Of a DNA stretch of 64,000 nt, positions 49,368 to 60,899 are shown one piece after another. Source of the DNA: Breviolum minutum Mf 1.05b.01 (taxonomy: Eukaryota; Sar; Dinophyceae; Suessiales; Symbiodiniaceae); contig DF241133.1 of assembly GCA_000507305.1 (NCBI GenBank), forward strand, positions 1-64,000. The letters are read 5' to 3'. The number at the start of each line of letters is the position of its first letter. Position 1 is the stretch's first letter. Both the position numbers and the translations under genes were made by a program. The notes beneath the pieces were generated by a model. It saw nothing but the letters and a program-made list of their open reading frames with translations. It searched no databases and was not told where the DNA came from.

Positions 49368-49530
49368 CTACACTCCCTGAAACTAACATAGCCCCTGAAA
49401 ATAGGCCATCTCAAAAGGAAACTAGTATTCCAACCATCCATTTTCAGGTGCTAAGTTAGTTTNCTCAAAAGGAAACTAGTATTCCAACCATCCATTTTCA
49501 GGTGCTAAGTTAGTTTCAGGGAGGGTAGTG
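49368..49530. repeat. Family A repeat with an assembly duplication
   Basis: Starts ACTACACTCCCTGAAACTAAC and ends TTAGTTTCAGGGAGGGTAGT. The internal block from CTCAAAAGGAAACTAG to GCTAAGTTAGTTT appears twice, at about 49412-49462 and 49464-49516, with n at 49463 between. The second copy is probably an assembly artefact. Confidence 0.8.
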
Positions 49531-50622
49531 AGAATCAAAAAGGACATGCCACATCCTAGTGTTACCAGTTTCCCGTTTTTTGCCTGCCATCTCAACGAGG
49601 GTTCGAGCATCTGGAGGTCCCGGAAGATTGGGTGCCAAACCTCCGTAGTCCTGCTCCAGTTTCGCGTGATAACGATAACCCAAAGGTGAATGGGGACCGT
49701 CTTATCTACATATACGTACTTTAAATAGATATAGATTTTCACAGCTTCATATCATATTTATAACTTATAACTATATAATTATATAATATATAAATCAAAA
49801 ACCAGGAATTACAAAAAAATAAAACTGTAAACATGATAGTTAGTAAATCGTCACTTGGTCGTTGGAATCTCTTTCATACAGGCCAGGGAGAGCAAATACG
49901 GTCCCCCCAACTCTATTTATTGCATTTTGCATGTAATGAATCTACAACATGTGCATATAAACGTCAAAATAATAAACTATGTATATAGCCATATAGCACG
50001 TGCTTTTCAATAATGCGATATGTGTACAATGCATATTTAGATATATGGGTGTAAATGATATCTGTAATTTTGAAAAAGTATGTACCATACCTTTCGAATC
50101 TATACGATACCTGCGTATGTTTATGGACAAGATCGGTACCAATGTATATATGCATTTGATGGAAAGGGGCGTGTTCTTGAACTTTAGTTCAATAGAAACA
50201 TCATGTCATTTGCATTGTCTCGCATCATCTGTCAAAACACCTCAGAAACAAATAATTCAGAGCGTCCGCAATGGCCTTCATCAATGGCCTTGAAAGCTCT
50301 AGCCGGATGTGGCTCAAAATCGTCCCTTGTAACCAAACCCAGTCTCTGCAAAGGTTGTGCCAATCATCGTCAATATACACAAAGACATTTATTGTGCAAG
50401 AATCAAGTACACACATATGACACATCAATTTCATACTATATGTATTTCATTTCAGGTTTAGGTTGTATACAACATGAGTATAACATTTCAAAACACATCA
50501 CATATGTGACACCAACATATACACCAAATACTGGTTCACGAAAACATCATTCAAATACAATCATTTCATCCATCAAAGAAACACAACCGTTCATGCGTTT
50601 CAAAGTTTAACCAAGCCCTCTC

Positions 50623-53600
50623 CTCCGGAAGTCTACTTGGATCCACCAAACGACGCATTAACTGAGGCACCTGCGAGCCCGTGAAGGCAGGAGTTTGACT
50701 GAACCAGATTTTAGGGCAACCTTTTTGACATGGAATTAATTCATACCTGGACCTTCAAAGGGGTGCCAATTAAACCCTAGGGATGGTGAATTGATTCCCT
50801 TTAGGAACCATGTAGCACCCCTTTGAGGGTGCTGGTAGATGTATTATTCAATAAAGTCAAAATCTACATGGATATGTTTTTCTTTAAAGTCGAAAATTCA
50901 TGAGATATTCTGTTTATCCACAAAAAGAAAACGGAAAGAACATTTTCCAGGCAAAACTGACACCACCGTATGGATGAGTTGGGTCAAACTTGAAGTCCTG
51001 AATTACCAGTTTGTTCAGCCTAAAGTGATGTAACTTTGGGGAGAAAAAACGCAAACAAAGGTAAACACTAGTTGGTGTTTTCAACCCATTTGACAAATAT
51101 GATATATATATATAGAGAGATCTATTAGCCATATTCGATCATCTCCCTTGGTTGGGGAAAAAAAGATAATACTTGAAACCACCAGCCCAGAACACTAATG
51201 TGATTAACTCATGGTGAATCTCCAGGAGAGCTCAAGTTCCACTGGCAAAATCACTCTGAAGTGGCATAAATCACTTCGACAATGACCACCTCATTCATCC
51301 TACAGCCCCACCCCGCAGTCCCATCAATGCATCCTTCCCTTCGAAGCAACCTCGTTGGTTGTGAGCATCTGAGTCTGCCAAAGCCGGGGCAGAAGTGTCA
51401 ACAAACACTTTGGGGATGCGAAACCCTCGTGGTGATGAGGCAGCATTCTGGGGGGCCCCCACATCCCAACGAACAACATGGAACAACTATCACTTGTTAA
51501 AAGGGAACGTGTTGAAAAAAAGAAAAAAAGGTCAATACATGTCAATACTTCATCCTTTGCGAGTCTACAATTGATATAGTCAAATATGATCCCATTATTT
51601 ACAATGTGTTTTATCTTTCCTGGTGCAGGAATTCTTCCATCAACAGCATACAAAAACACATCAAGACACATGGAAGTGCAGCAAGTATCTACAACACATG
51701 ACCAATGAGAACGAACAAAAACTTTGTGGGAACAATACGATCAAGGAAAATACATGCTAAGTAGTTAGTAGAACGCAACACTCAAATATCGTCTGTTCTG
51801 AGAGGTTGCTTACCTCACGCTAACATTGTTACATTCCCAAGCTGACGACGGAACACGCCTTTCAAATCATTAAGATTCCCGGATTCACATGAAAAAACCT
51901 TAAGCAAGAAAATGGATAAATCTGTGGGACTAGAATACATGGAGGCTACCATCTCTTCTCAAAAAAAGCAAGTTCATAGATCTTGATGATTAGAAGCACA
52001 TATTATGATGCCACATCACACTCTATTTAACTCTATTTGATGTATCAACCGTTAACCATTTTCTGAGCTGGAAACCTTCTCTCCCAACTTTCTCTCCCAG
52101 CGCCGTGTTTTTGCGCGCCTTCTTGCGCGTACGTGGCTGTACCATGGGACTAACAATCGACCACAGACTTCGTACAGCCATGTTCACACCTGTGAAACGA
52201 TGCGTGTGTGTGTTTATGTTTCACGCACCAGTTTCGTAAAAGGGTGTTTGAGGATTTGATACAGCATTTGGGTTGGTACGCGATAAGAGCTTGAATTGTA
52301 GTAAAGAAAGGCCGCTTCCGTCCGAGGATGGTCATTTTGAAAATCCATCCTCATTGCCAGGAACTTTGATCTTGGTATTGCACATCAAAGATGGGACAGC
52401 CGAACAGCCATTGTTTGGCCGATTCGGGTTACGTCAAAAGTCTTGGTATGTTGGATGTATGTTGGAATTCTTTGTGGGGACTTTTATCTAGACCTATCTG
52501 GAGTAGTGAAAACAACCCTACAGATTTTGGCAAAACAAACAATAAAACATAATGAAACAACGGTTCCCAAACTGGAACCCTTCATATCCGATTCCTTGTG
52601 TCATTGCGACAGGTGATGCCTCAAAGTAATATAATCAAAAAAAATAAAAAAAAACCATGGAACATGATCCAGGAATTGCTGGGAAACAAAACCCATACCA
52701 TCCATGGGACTGGTGTATGTACCTGCATGAAAACCGTAAAAATCAACCATTCCTGTAGGCAAATATACCAGCCCCATGGATGGTATGGGTTTTGTTTCCA
52801 AGCAAGTTTTGAGGGCGTCCGACGCACACTGGCCATCCGTATGCTTGCAAATCCTATCTTTCAACCCAAGCTCTGATGATGTTGGTGTCACACCCGTCAC
52901 CACCGCTGGGCACTGGTCGCCTAAAACAAAAATCTCCGCGACGCGGTCAGGGTAGTGGTTATTGCTTTCCTGGCGTCAGAACTCCCCAGAAATCGAATGA
53001 GTTCCCTACACAACTTACTACCAAAAAAAGGATGAAAGCCAAAGAGGTCACCCTGGGGTTACTTACTTCCCCTGAAAACTAACAGATTGTCCCCTGAACA
53101 TAAGGCCGGGCCCCAAAAAAGTAAACTTCATCCTTCAAAACACCATTGAAATGTTCATTGGGCTTTTCTTTTTGTGAAGTTTCAAGGTCGGAGTGTATTT
53201 CAGGCTGGATATTTCTGAATCGATGGTTGTTTCCGGTTCCCTTACTAGGTGGTATAGACGATATATATATATAATCCCGCCATTGAGGGAACCAGAAACA
53301 ACAACCATCGACGTTCCATGGGAGCAACGCGAGCAACGCTGTTTTGGGAAGATGAAAATCCCACCTGAATCATCACCTTGATGGGCGTCAAACAGAAATT
53401 CTTCCGCTGGGCTCCCATGACATCGATCACCACGACCTTGGAGGAAAAATCCCGGATTACGGAATCCATGAGGTATGGCATATTTACCTACATTTAATGG
53501 TTGTTTTTAATGGTAAACTATGGGACATGTAGGCAAATGTACCAGTATACATGGATGGTATGGGTATGGCAAACAACGTGTGATCCACCGATTTCTGGCA

Positions 53601-54258
53601 CATTCGCTGTTGGGCCGTTGGGCGGAATTTACATGTACGATAATCTATTCAGATCTAGAGGTTACACTATAATCATAAAATGAAATATACACATAACAAA
53701 CAAATTTCCATATAATTTTGTACGAAAACAAGTTACAGCATTAAACACTCGTCCACACAATTTCGCATCAATCTGGTCGAATGGTGTGAATTCTGGTTTC
53801 ATCAACTGATTTAGGAGAGGAAGTCAAAGCAAAGTGTCCCAAGACATCCCCAAGACGATCCTAATCCATCCTAGCGCTTCAAGAAGAAGTCAATGTGAGG
53901 TTGATACCTAGTTTATGGTTTCAACTCATCTACCAATTGACGAAACGTGATGCTGATACCCGAAATGAGTACAGTATATAAATCTCTCAAATTTGCTCCG
54001 GGCCCTCCAAATTGATCATTGATTTCCTGCTGCACGTAGATCATTTGGCATCTACTTTTGAGACATACCCAGATAGACCCGAAGCACCAACCATAACAAA
54101 AAAACCTTGTGAAAAACCCATGACGCTGCCAAGCGTCATACTGCTCCAACGGGTTCGTGTCATCCAGCTGTGCGTGACGCTTCTGCAGCAGGTGTGCAAT
54201 GATAGCATCAATCATGCCACGGTAGAAGGTCCGGAAGGTGTCCGCCTCAGCATTTGTG
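50623..54258 (-). CDS. CRAL-TRIO (SEC14-like) lipid-binding protein, partial exon set
   Basis: CRAL-TRIO domains carry phospholipids or other hydrophobic ligands between membranes. Exons, 5' to 3': 54127-54258 (FYRGMIDAIIAHLLQKRHAQ), 53985-54054 (MIYVQQEINDQFGGPGANLR), 53377-53436 (VVVIDVMGAQRKNF), 52921-52969 (NNHYPDRVAEIFVL), 52119-52189 (VNMAVRSLWSIVSPMVQPRT), and probably 50623-50670 (LMRRLVDPSRLPE). The first five join in consistent phase. The series matches the domain's landmarks in order: the V(V)xIDxxG strand, the (N)YPERxxxxFxxN motif, W--(I/V)xP-L---T--K, and the final LP(E)-- segment. An extra exon near 51400 (IPKVFVDTSAPAL) may fill the gap before the last one. Donors include GC and GA types. 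Exons at 56240-56365 and 55147-55251 may be its N-terminal part. Confidence 0.75.
51069..51188. repeat. Palindromic MITE-like repeat, family C
   Basis: TAGTTGGTGTTTTCAACCCATTTG, a TATATA/GAGAGA loop, CATCTCCCTTGGTTGGGG and CTTGAAACCACCAGCCC. Arms pair with a few mismatches. Confidence 0.65.
52682..52799. repeat. Palindromic MITE-like repeat, family B, extended arms
   Basis: GGAAACAAAACCCATACCAT and ATGGTATGGGTTTTGTTTCC pair perfectly over 20 nt. Inside are TGTACCTGCATG and the pairing partners of family B. The outermost arms differ from other copies. Confidence 0.8.
53221..53310. repeat. Palindromic MITE-like repeat, family E
   Basis: CGATGGTTGTTTCCGGTTCCCT and AGGGAACCAGAAACAACAACCATCG pair. 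The inner part (CTAGGTGGTATAGA) matches the copy at 34299-34408 while the outer sequence is different. Confidence 0.75.
53468..53572. repeat. Palindromic MITE-like repeat, family B
   Basis: ATTTACCTACATTTAATGGTTG and GGTAAACTATGGGACATGTAGGCAAAT in the core, with CCATGAGGTATGG and CCATGGATGG-like arms. It directly follows (in + coordinates) the CRAL-TRIO exon 53377-53436. Confidence 0.65.
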
Positions 54259-55146
54259 CTATGAAACATGTACAATGTGGCTACTACTCACTATGGCCCC
54301 TGAACATCAACGGTTGGAAGATGGATTTTCCTTCTTGGTTGGCCCATTTTCAAGGGCGATGTGGCGGAATTGCTAGTTTGGGGTGTTGTGTTATTGTTTC
54401 ATCAATCACCTTGTGTCGACATCCATATTTCTACCCAATCTACCTTGATTCATTCCATCGATCGCACCATAACGACATGTTGCGATTAAAAAACAAGTTC
54501 TGACAATATTCTACAACATCTTGCTGCACAGGAAGAAACATCGTAAAAGAACATATCATAGACATCAATATATGTAGGTATCTGTAGGTATGTATGTATT
54601 TAAACAGAAGATAGCGTATATGGCAAAGGTCTATCTCAACTCAAGGGCAAACATCATACAGTAAATATCTATCTATGTGATCCATTGTTCCATCCATCTA
54701 TTCCTTTTCCATATCTGTCATTATCTGTCCATTTCTTCATGCATTCAGCCATTCATTTACTCATTTACTCAATGGTGAGTGTCTTTATTTATAGCTTACC
54801 AGCATGTGTGTATGCCTATAGAAAGCTGCGAACAACACTCTCGTATATCACCCCTGATATAACAAGGCATAACAAGGCAACCTGTCTTGCTGCGGATAAA
54901 AATCAACTATATATAAGTTTCTTGGGACCATACCCTTGTTACAAACCAGTTGCATCACATTGCATCCCACTGTTGATGCTTCAGAAATTCTGCTCAAGAC
55001 CTTGAATATATTCAAGATAAACATGTATACAGTGGTAAACTTGATGGCTAGTCAACCTACCCGGGCTTATTGACCATTGCTTTCCCTTAATAAGGCCTTG
55101 TTATGGCCTCCTGTTTATTCGCCTTATTTCTGAAGGGGCTCCTAAC

Positions 55147-55251
55147 TAGGCAGTCGTGACCGGGTCGAGGTGCTGAGATTTGGGGGTCAAAATACTTGGC
55201 ACGGGCCAGCAGAACAGGTCGTCCCATCACGTCCTCCAGCAGTGAAAAAAT
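55147..55251 (-). CDS. Exon candidate, unrecognised family
   Basis: Thirty-five codons in phase 0 after a TTTTCGCAG acceptor. The peptide holds LLEDVMGRPVLLARAKYFDP. It joins in phase to 56240-56365 upstream. I do not recognise the fold; it may be the N-terminal region of the CRAL-TRIO gene or the end of a separate gene. The 3' edge (before GTTAGG) is tentative. Confidence 0.5.
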
Positions 55252-55318
55252 CTGCGAAAATCCATGGAGATGTTTGATAGGCATCCAGCGGCATCCAATT
55301 TAAACATACTTTTTGCAA

Positions 55319-55416
55319 TCCCCTGAACTAACATGGAACCTAAAAATGAACACATGGAAGATGAAATTCCTTTTGAGAAACATCATGTTCAGGTTCCATG
55401 TTAGTTTTCGGGGAGA
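55319..55416. repeat. Palindromic MITE-like repeat, family A
   Basis: CCCCTGAACTAACATGGAACCT and AGGTTCCATGTTAGTTTTCGGGG are near-perfect inverted arms around GGAAGATGAAATTCCTTTTGAG. Confidence 0.85.
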
Positions 55417-55485
55417 GTCAAACTAAAAACGTCCGATTTCACTGGGAAAATTCCATCCTTGAGGTCATCAATACTGAATAAAAAT

Positions 55486-55573
55486 CCAGATGCTCAATGT
55501 ATGTACTATTTACCTACAATTGGGTAGTTTTGGGGGTAAATGTAGATGAATATCTCATACATTGAGCATCTGG
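55486..55573. repeat. Palindromic MITE-like repeat, family B, divergent arms
   Basis: Outer arms CCAGATGCTCAATGTATG and CATACATTGAGCATCTGG pair perfectly over 18 nt yet share nothing with the CCCATAGGATCC arms of other copies. The core TATTTACCTACAATTGGGTAG and GGGTAAATGTAGATGAAT is the family B core. Confidence 0.85.
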
Positions 55574-56239
55574 GAAACACTGCACTAATACCATAACCAA
55601 CATGACAAGCCCACGTACCCAATCTTACCATGGTCTCAATGTGTGCTCAACGCCACAGGTCCTCAAAAGGAATGACTGCCATGCCCAGCTTTAACCAGGA
55701 ATAGTCCGGGAAAATGCCTGACAATCTGGAAAGAGTTTCCAAGTTGCCTTGTCTCAAAAACCAAATCCGACATGACTGAAGTTAGGATCAATCTGATGCT
55801 TTGTAGTGCACTCCATCCCGGGATATCACTTTTATTAAATCTGGTACATCGTGTCTAAATATGATGCTTTAAACAAGCATCACTACTGTTGTTTTTCCAC
55901 GTATTTAAAAAAAGACTTGTACTGACACACATAACTAGATACCAGCACCTCTTTGCAAGCGGGAACGGCATCTCAGCGAAAGGGTACATTTTGTACTTTG
56001 TAACTATGCTCCAAAACGAAAAATAGCACAGGCAGGTAAGAACAACATTTACCCGACCTCTCTACCAGGTGCTAGGTCGCTTCTTTCAGTTGCCAATTCT
56101 TCAAATTCTAGCCCACTTTACATCACTTTACCAAGCGCGAATCTCAACAACTGATAATCAACCACCCATCAATTCCCCATATCCCCCCCACAGAAACACC
56201 TCCATGGTGCTGATGGCGATAAGCGACATAGTTTCTTAC

Positions 56240-56365
56240 CACTTGCACTGCGCGGGCATGATGAAAATCCACCGCAATCAGGTGTCGCGCATAGAACAAC
56301 TGAGCGCGGAGACTGTGCAGCCGGAAAATGAAGTTGGGGTTCACCGGCATCAATGCTGGCTTTGT
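56240..56365 (-). CDS. Exon candidate, unrecognised family
   Basis: Forty-two codons bounded by an acceptor ending GTCAAG and a clear GTAAGA donor. The peptide includes NFIFRLHSLRAQLFYARHLI, then AVDFHHARAVQV. Strong coding look, no recognised domain. Phase 0 at both ends and continuous with 55147-55251. Confidence 0.6.
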
Positions 56366-56564
56366 CTTGACATGACAAGATGTTTTTAGAATGGACATCG
56401 ATGATGATACAAAACATACATATTGTGGACCTTAGCATTTTTCACATGCATGTGAATGTACAAGGACTTGAAGTGCATAGATTATCATTCTATCGTTACA
56501 ATGTGTATGTGTACAACATACAGGCATGTGTAAGTACAAAACATGCAATAGAGTAATGATATCA

Positions 56565-56680
56565 TGGGAATCTAAGGGGGCCCCCCAATGCCAACGCCCG
56601 CCAAGAAATAAGGCCCTAGTAAGGCAGGCATCATTAGATAAGGGAAACCACTGATTAATAGTCCCTTAATAAGAGTCAAA
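56565..56680. repeat. Palindromic MITE-like repeat, family D
   Basis: Begins GGGAATCTAAGGGGGCCCCC and includes AAGAAATAAGGCC, AGGCAGGCATCATTAG and GTCCCTTAATAAG. The right arm is incomplete. Confidence 0.55.
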
Positions 56681-57261
56681 AATTAAAATAAAACCATACA
56701 AATACAATCAACACAAATACACAATTCCACTTTTGTCACTGGTATGTGGCAAAGTACAAACGATATTTCTACATGGTTTTCCAATTCAATAGAACCACCC
56801 ACTTACGCTTCTGCAGGCATGGCTCGTCATCCAAAGGTTCATACGAGCGCCAGCTGCCTGTGCGGCTTTCCTGGACGATGGAAGTCATCATTTCGTAGGT
56901 CAAATGTCAACAAAACCCCCCAGGATCCCTCAAATCTTGGCCTCCCTGTAACAGTCACCACCTTGTCATTACAGTTTTAGGCTCGGGGATCCTGAGTGTT
57001 ACTGGAATGGGGGAAGCATCCCAGGCCATATCGTTGTAGTTTTCGAAAAGGGTTCATTCAATGGGTGCGCGTGCATCCTTTAAGCGCAGCGATTTTGAGC
57101 TTCAAAATGGTTCAAAACTTTGAGTGTGCAAAGCACCAACTTCCATGCCATCTTTCTGGACATCCTGGAGCAACAGAAAGTTGTGCCAATTTAGAAAGTT
57201 CAAAAGATATATTGCCAAAGTAGACAAATAGAATCAAATAGATAGATAGATTCATGAATTA

Positions 57262-57299
57262 AATCGATTTGATTTGATTTGATTTGATTTGATTTTGAT
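57262..57299. repeat. GATTT pentanucleotide microsatellite
   Basis: Six consecutive GATTT units, then GATTTTGATT. Similar GATT-rich motifs spread to about 57430. Confidence 0.85.
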
Positions 57300-57588
57300 T
57301 CGAGGGATTGGATCGATGGATACACAAATGCATAGGCTAGCGGCTAGATCTGATTTGACAAGACTGGACCTGGTTTTTGAATATACATGGACTGATACAT
57401 AGATCAGATTGGACTTGATTTCATTTGGAGTAGATTGGAGAAAGGCAATCATCGTCCCCTACACTGCGTCACCCACTTGTGTCCCCTATGGCCACCTGAA
57501 GATCAGCACAGGCAGCTCTCATCTGCCTCCAAAACTGTGAGGGAAGGATGCATATAATGACCAGCTAAATAGCAGACCCTCCATGGAA

Positions 57589-57720
57589 TTATATGGGTAT
57601 TTCCAAAAATAGGGGTACCCCAAAATAGATGGTTTATAATGGAAAACCCTATTAAAATGGATGATTTGGGGATACCACTATTTTTGAAAACACCCATATA
57701 GATGGTCCATATCCCACTTA
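57589..57720. repeat. Long imperfect palindrome (separate family)
   Basis: GGGTATTTCCAAAAATAGGGGTACCCCAAA and TTTGGGGATACCACTATTTTTGAAAACACCC pair, and the inside (AATAGATGGTTTATAATGG) is partly self-complementary. No second copy was noticed in this window. Confidence 0.6.
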
Positions 57721-58019
57721 TGAAAAAAGAAACTCCTCTTTCCATCTCTTTCCAAACGATTTAGGAGACATGCGGGACCGTTTCTTGAAGGATATCAGTC
57801 GTTTGCGTGTAACAAACCAAGCTTGGTCATGGACATCACAGACTCAAGTGTAATTAACAATGAGAAGCTCCACCAATGCCATTCACAATCACTTGAAAAT
57901 GTTGCTCCACCAGCAGTCACACACGTTCGCTGAGGGTGACCCCTTGGTTGTATCATTCCAAAACAGGAACCAAATATCAGTAACAACAACAACGACAACG
58001 ACAACAATTCATTCCACCA

Positions 58020-58899
58020 GCCTGATGCTCTCCGCAATGTCGCAGGGTGGTACAAACTCATCGGAACCGACACAGTTTCCTGAGTGCTTGGCTGCCGGAA
58101 CACCATGGAAAAGCGGAAAAAAAGAGAAACAACCATTCCAACCGGGAGGTGTTTGGCTAAAGCAAACACTTTGTTTGTTTCCCCATGTTGTGTCATCAGT
58201 GTGTGAATGTGTTTCTATCAAAGTATCTCATTTGTAATGTGAAGATCCAAAAAAAAAGATCTGATGATTCATGCTGGGGCGGACAAACAAAAACATCAAG
58301 ATGACTTTAAAATGACATGATTCATTACCTAAATGGTCTCAACACATTGAACTGAACCACCAGGAAAGCCCTTCACACTTCAGTTATTGGACTGAAACAT
58401 GAGGACAGATCACCAAAAAAACACATCATACGAATTTGTTCATGGGGAGGTTCCATAACGGGCTATGATAACGCCAACAATTAGTGGAGTAGTGAACTTC
58501 CCCTTATGGCAATCAAGCAACCAAGTTTTTACCTCTCCAGGAGTCAATCACAAATGTAATGTAACAAACAAAAATCAAGCTGCAGCAGTACTCTAACATT
58601 TACAAATATACAAAAAAGTTCTTGGTCCAACAAATCTTGACTTCTTTTCATAAAAAAATCTCAGGAACAAACACCTCTAAAAAAACTTTAAAGCGCCAAA
58701 AACCAGCAAAATCTCCTATCTTCTTAGTCAAACAACAACCTCCCATTGGTTCACCAAACTTGGTTCAAAAAAAGCCAAGGCGTCCCGTACCAAAAGGCGG
58801 CTTGGAGCCATGATCCACTGCATAGATCCGCTTTACCTCATCACGAAGCCTTTCCGCCAAGTTGAGCAGCCAAGGTTGGCTCAGGGATGAGCTCCCAAG
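58020..58899 (-). CDS. Two exon candidates forming a PPR-like repeat
   Basis: Exon 58837-58899 (phase 0, GTAAAG donor) encodes SLSQPWLLNLAERLRDE. The next piece, from about 58100 down, after a CCGGCAG acceptor, encodes VPMSLYHPATLRRASGWW. Joined in phase 0 they look like one PPR-style unit with its Trp. I could not chain further exons; a candidate at about 57490-57530 (FWRQMRAACADLQ) may follow. Possibly part of a third PPR-like gene. Confidence 0.4.
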
Positions 58900-60240
58900 C
58901 TACCCCTGTGGATTTGGAAGATTCGAAAAGGGCTCTTTAGCTCCCCAAGTAGTAGGAAAATAGATCCCATTTTTTTTTAGGGAAATAGATCACCCAGGGC
59001 TAAAAGAGATGAACGTCTGCTAAAACAAAGCTATGTTCAAAGGGTAAAGCTGCGAAGTTCGTGGGAGGCATGGGGTGTTGTGTGTGTGTTCAAATGAACT
59101 GTTGCCACTAAACTGGAAGAGACTAAAACAAGATGTTCGGACTCATTTCAATCCACCAACTACATGACCCCAAAACACCAAACATCCATCTCTTTTTTTG
59201 AAACCCTTACCGTCCCACCCTGAAACAAAGAAACAACTTATGAACATCTTAGAAGTTAGTAATCAACGTCTTTCTTCAAACACTTCTGGGATTGGGCTTT
59301 TATGCCCTCGCATCACATCATCTCTACAATTAAACGATATTAACAGTTGGGGCCGTTTGAAGATGGGGTTTTCCTTTTCCTTTTACAACTCGGTTGGTTT
59401 TCACTCCTATCATCTCCTATCTGTTGCTCAAATTTATCGGAGAGAAAGTATCATCAATCATGATGAAATTATATCACTTCCCTGCAGAATATCTGTGTAA
59501 GTAATTCATGTTCTTTTTTTCTTCCCGCCTCTACTTTATTCTTGTTACTTTGGGATTGTGGTTGGGTGAGAATTTAATGCAGCCATGCCTGTGCAGCTGT
59601 TCACCAAAGAAAGTCAGCGTTGGCACGTCCGGGCCTCATTAAAAACAAAAACGTGGGACAAACAAACATAGAAAAGCCTTCCAACACAAACACTCACACC
59701 AATCATAGATGATGCTTTGCATGACAAATTTAATGAAACACACATGGTTACAGTAGATATGCTTTCTGGTTGGTGGTTTCAACCCATTTGAAAAATATTA
59801 GTCAAAATGAGAATCTTCCCCAAATAGGGATGAACATAAAAAATCTTTGAAACCACCACCCAGTTTTATATAGCTCGACGGACTCCAAATTGGTAAGAGC
59901 TTCGACCTTCCAGGTCGAAAACCTTCCTTTGAGAGACAGAAATTTCAGGTTTGGAATTATATATATATATATATGAATGTTTTAAGTATATCTTGAAAAT
60001 ATATATAATATATATATTATATATAAATATAAAAACATATGTAACTGTCTACAAAATAATCTCCGTCTATCTGCCATCATCTAACAACATCAAGGGTCAC
60101 AAACTCATATCGAAACAAAACAACAAAAAGAAACACAAAATCGTTTCGCTTGGTCCATTAAGGTTCAACTTATCCCCTGCTTCTCCAAAACGTTATTGGA
60201 CTGGTCTGAAACTCTCCTGGTTGGAGGCCTCCAATTAAAA
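58900..60240. other. No supported exon; one family C repeat
   Basis: AT-rich sequence with a family C palindrome at 59767-59863 and a TA microsatellite near 59955-60040. I see no convincing coding segment. Confidence 0.4.
59767..59863. repeat. Palindromic MITE-like repeat, family C
   Basis: GGTTGGTGGTTTCAACCCATTTG and CTTTGAAACCACCACCC arms; the inside (AAAAATATTAGTCAAAATGAG, CCCCAAATAGGG) is almost identical to the copy at 2389-2486. Confidence 0.8.
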
Positions 60241-60382
60241 CAACTTAGGTTGATCCAATGGAGATTGGACCGGCATTTCCACTACCTTCTGCCAAAGTTG
60301 CTACAAAGTTTCAGTTCCGGATGTCCATGATGAGGCGGAATATATCCCTTGACCTGCCGCCCATCTGTTTGGTGACCCACAA

Positions 60383-60860
60383 TCAGCAAACCGCGAAAGC
60401 ATCTCTTTGCCGTATCTGGAGGTTTACCTGATACAACCTGCAGGAAAAATTTGCCTTTTGCAACTCGACAACTTCGACTGGGAGTAGCTTTCTACCGTTT
60501 GATGTTCCGCTCAGGCAATGGGAACTTGGAGACTTTAAGTTAAACACCCCGCGCTGTTGCAAGATATTTGTTGCGGGAGGGAGGTTGCTTGCTTGACCCA
60601 ACACCTTTCTGCAAATAGACACGACTCCTGCTTTAAGAGGATCACACCGATCTCACACGAATCAACTGCTACATTCAGAGCTAACAGCCTGGCAATCAGC
60701 ATCACCACTTCTGAGTAAAGCTCGTGCTGCCAAAAGTGCCGTGAATAGGGCTAAGACCACAGGGAGCAGCTCTCGTAGAAGCCCTCCACCGGTCACAGTG
60801 TTTTGTGAGCGTTGTTGGAAATCACGTGTGGAACAAGTGGAAAAGCTAGCCATTAACCTG
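60383..60860 (-). CDS. Dense coding-like region, unrecognised, exon edges unresolved
   Basis: The minus strand has overlapping open segments with coding composition: LRELLPVVLALFTALLAARA (about 60700-60790), LALNVAVDSCEIGVILLKQ (about 60620-60690) and SNGRKLLPVEVVELQK (about 60450-60500). They lie in different frames, so introns or frame changes are needed. The second has a mild PPR look. No domain assigned. Confidence 0.35.
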
Positions 60861-60899
60861 AAATATGATTAGGTGATAAATGTGAGTTATGGACAAAAT

